15,147 nucleotides of DNA. Origin: an uncultured Prevotellaceae bacterium (GTDB taxonomy: Bacteria; Bacteroidota; Bacteroidia; Bacteroidales; Bacteroidaceae). The translations under genes were made by a program, and so were the position numbers. Positions 14,868 to 15,147 of the stretch are shown piece after piece (the first letter of the stretch is position 1; each line of letters begins with the position of its first letter). The notes under the pieces were generated by a model that saw nothing but the letters and a program-made list of their open reading frames with translations, was not told the DNA's origin and made no database searches. The stretch is taken from positions 1 through 15,147 of the forward strand of contig CALELI010000056.1 of NCBI GenBank assembly GCA_937902455.1, in the 5' to 3' direction.

Positions 14868-15147
14868 ATGACATTGCAGACCAACATAAAATTGAACTAT
14901 AATGTAAACAGAACTTTTTTCAGATTTCTACTTTCCGCAGTGCTGATGACGTACAGCACAGTAATGGCAAATGCGCAACTCGGCACGCCGCCGAACAATG
15001 AAATCTGGTACTTGACCAAAGATGGAGGCATACTTGATGACAGCAAGTATGAAGTAGAAAAGTCCTTCTGCGGACATACGATAACTGGACATTATTCTTG
15101 GTTCAACAAATACATCATCATATTAAGTGGTGATGTTACCGCCATAA
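14868..15147 (+). CDS. BspA-like leucine-rich-repeat protein, N-terminal part only
   Basis: The gene runs off the right edge after 93 codons. The ATG at 14868 lies 9 bp after the PreA-like stop. The N-terminus has a basic stretch, a hydrophobic segment (about residues 18-35) and ANAQ, a likely signal peptidase I site. It continues with PPNNEIWYLTKDGG and later LSGDVTAI. The EIWY start followed by a G-x-VT-x-I pattern is what I recall from BspA-type proteins just before their LRR_5 repeats. Such proteins are secreted or surface-bound and often mediate adhesion. The repeats themselves lie outside the window, so the family call rests on this short match. Confidence 0.7.
   Translation, partial: MTLQTNIKLNYNVNRTFFRFLLSAVLMTYSTVMANAQLGTPPNNEIWYLTKDGGILDDSKYEVEKSFCGHTITGHYSWFNKYIIILSGDVTAI

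Overview
The window looks like chromosomal DNA of a Bacteroidota member, most likely Prevotella or a close relative. This rests on four things. A promoter of the Bacteroidota type (TTTG, 19 bp, TAnnTTTG) precedes the first gene. Most genes lack a clear Shine-Dalgarno sequence, and leaders are AT-rich. The gene pair pyrG-yidC and the protein sequences have a Bacteroidales character. The last gene begins like the BspA-type leucine-rich-repeat surface proteins common in that group. The genus is an inference from memory, not from a database match.

Layout: all nine supported genes lie on the + strand. Bases 1-363 hold no confident gene but contain direct and inverted repeats and the promoter. Then come aspS (aspartyl-tRNA synthetase), pyrG (CTP synthase) and yidC (membrane insertase), a lipoprotein S9 dipeptidyl-peptidase-like enzyme, an MFSD1-like major facilitator transporter, a 283-bp gap holding a palindromic MITE-like element, a POT/PTR-family peptide transporter, a CPA1 Na+/H+ antiporter with a long cytoplasmic tail, a PreA-like FMN/Fe-S oxidoreductase, and the start of a BspA-like protein cut by the window edge. 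The gaps from aspS to the MFSD1-like gene are 22-56 bp, so one transcript is plausible there. The large gap before the POT gene may start a second unit.

How the genes fit together: aspS, pyrG and yidC are housekeeping genes. The middle of the window reads as a peptide-uptake module. An exported S9 peptidase could release dipeptides, and two transporters from different MFS families could carry them inward. The MFSD1-like protein keeps both residues I recall as dipeptide-binding in mammalian MFSD1, a Glu and an Arg, at the same 31-residue spacing. The POT protein has lost two acidic positions usually linked to proton coupling. The PreA-like protein combines the N-terminal Fe-S domain of dihydropyrimidine dehydrogenase with the FMN barrel and C-terminal ferredoxin domain, without the FAD/NAD domains. 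It lacks the catalytic Cys and one Fe-S ligand Cys.

A second theme is the intergenic DNA. Three gaps carry tandem repeats with a 7-bp period and related units (TTCATAA, TTCGTAA, ATCGTAA), and a fourth, before the antiporter gene, carries degenerate heptads in both orientations. One gap carries five octamers that end exactly at a start codon. One holds a perfect 23-bp tandem duplication that includes the yidC stop codon. No tRNA, rRNA, CRISPR array or full insertion sequence was seen.
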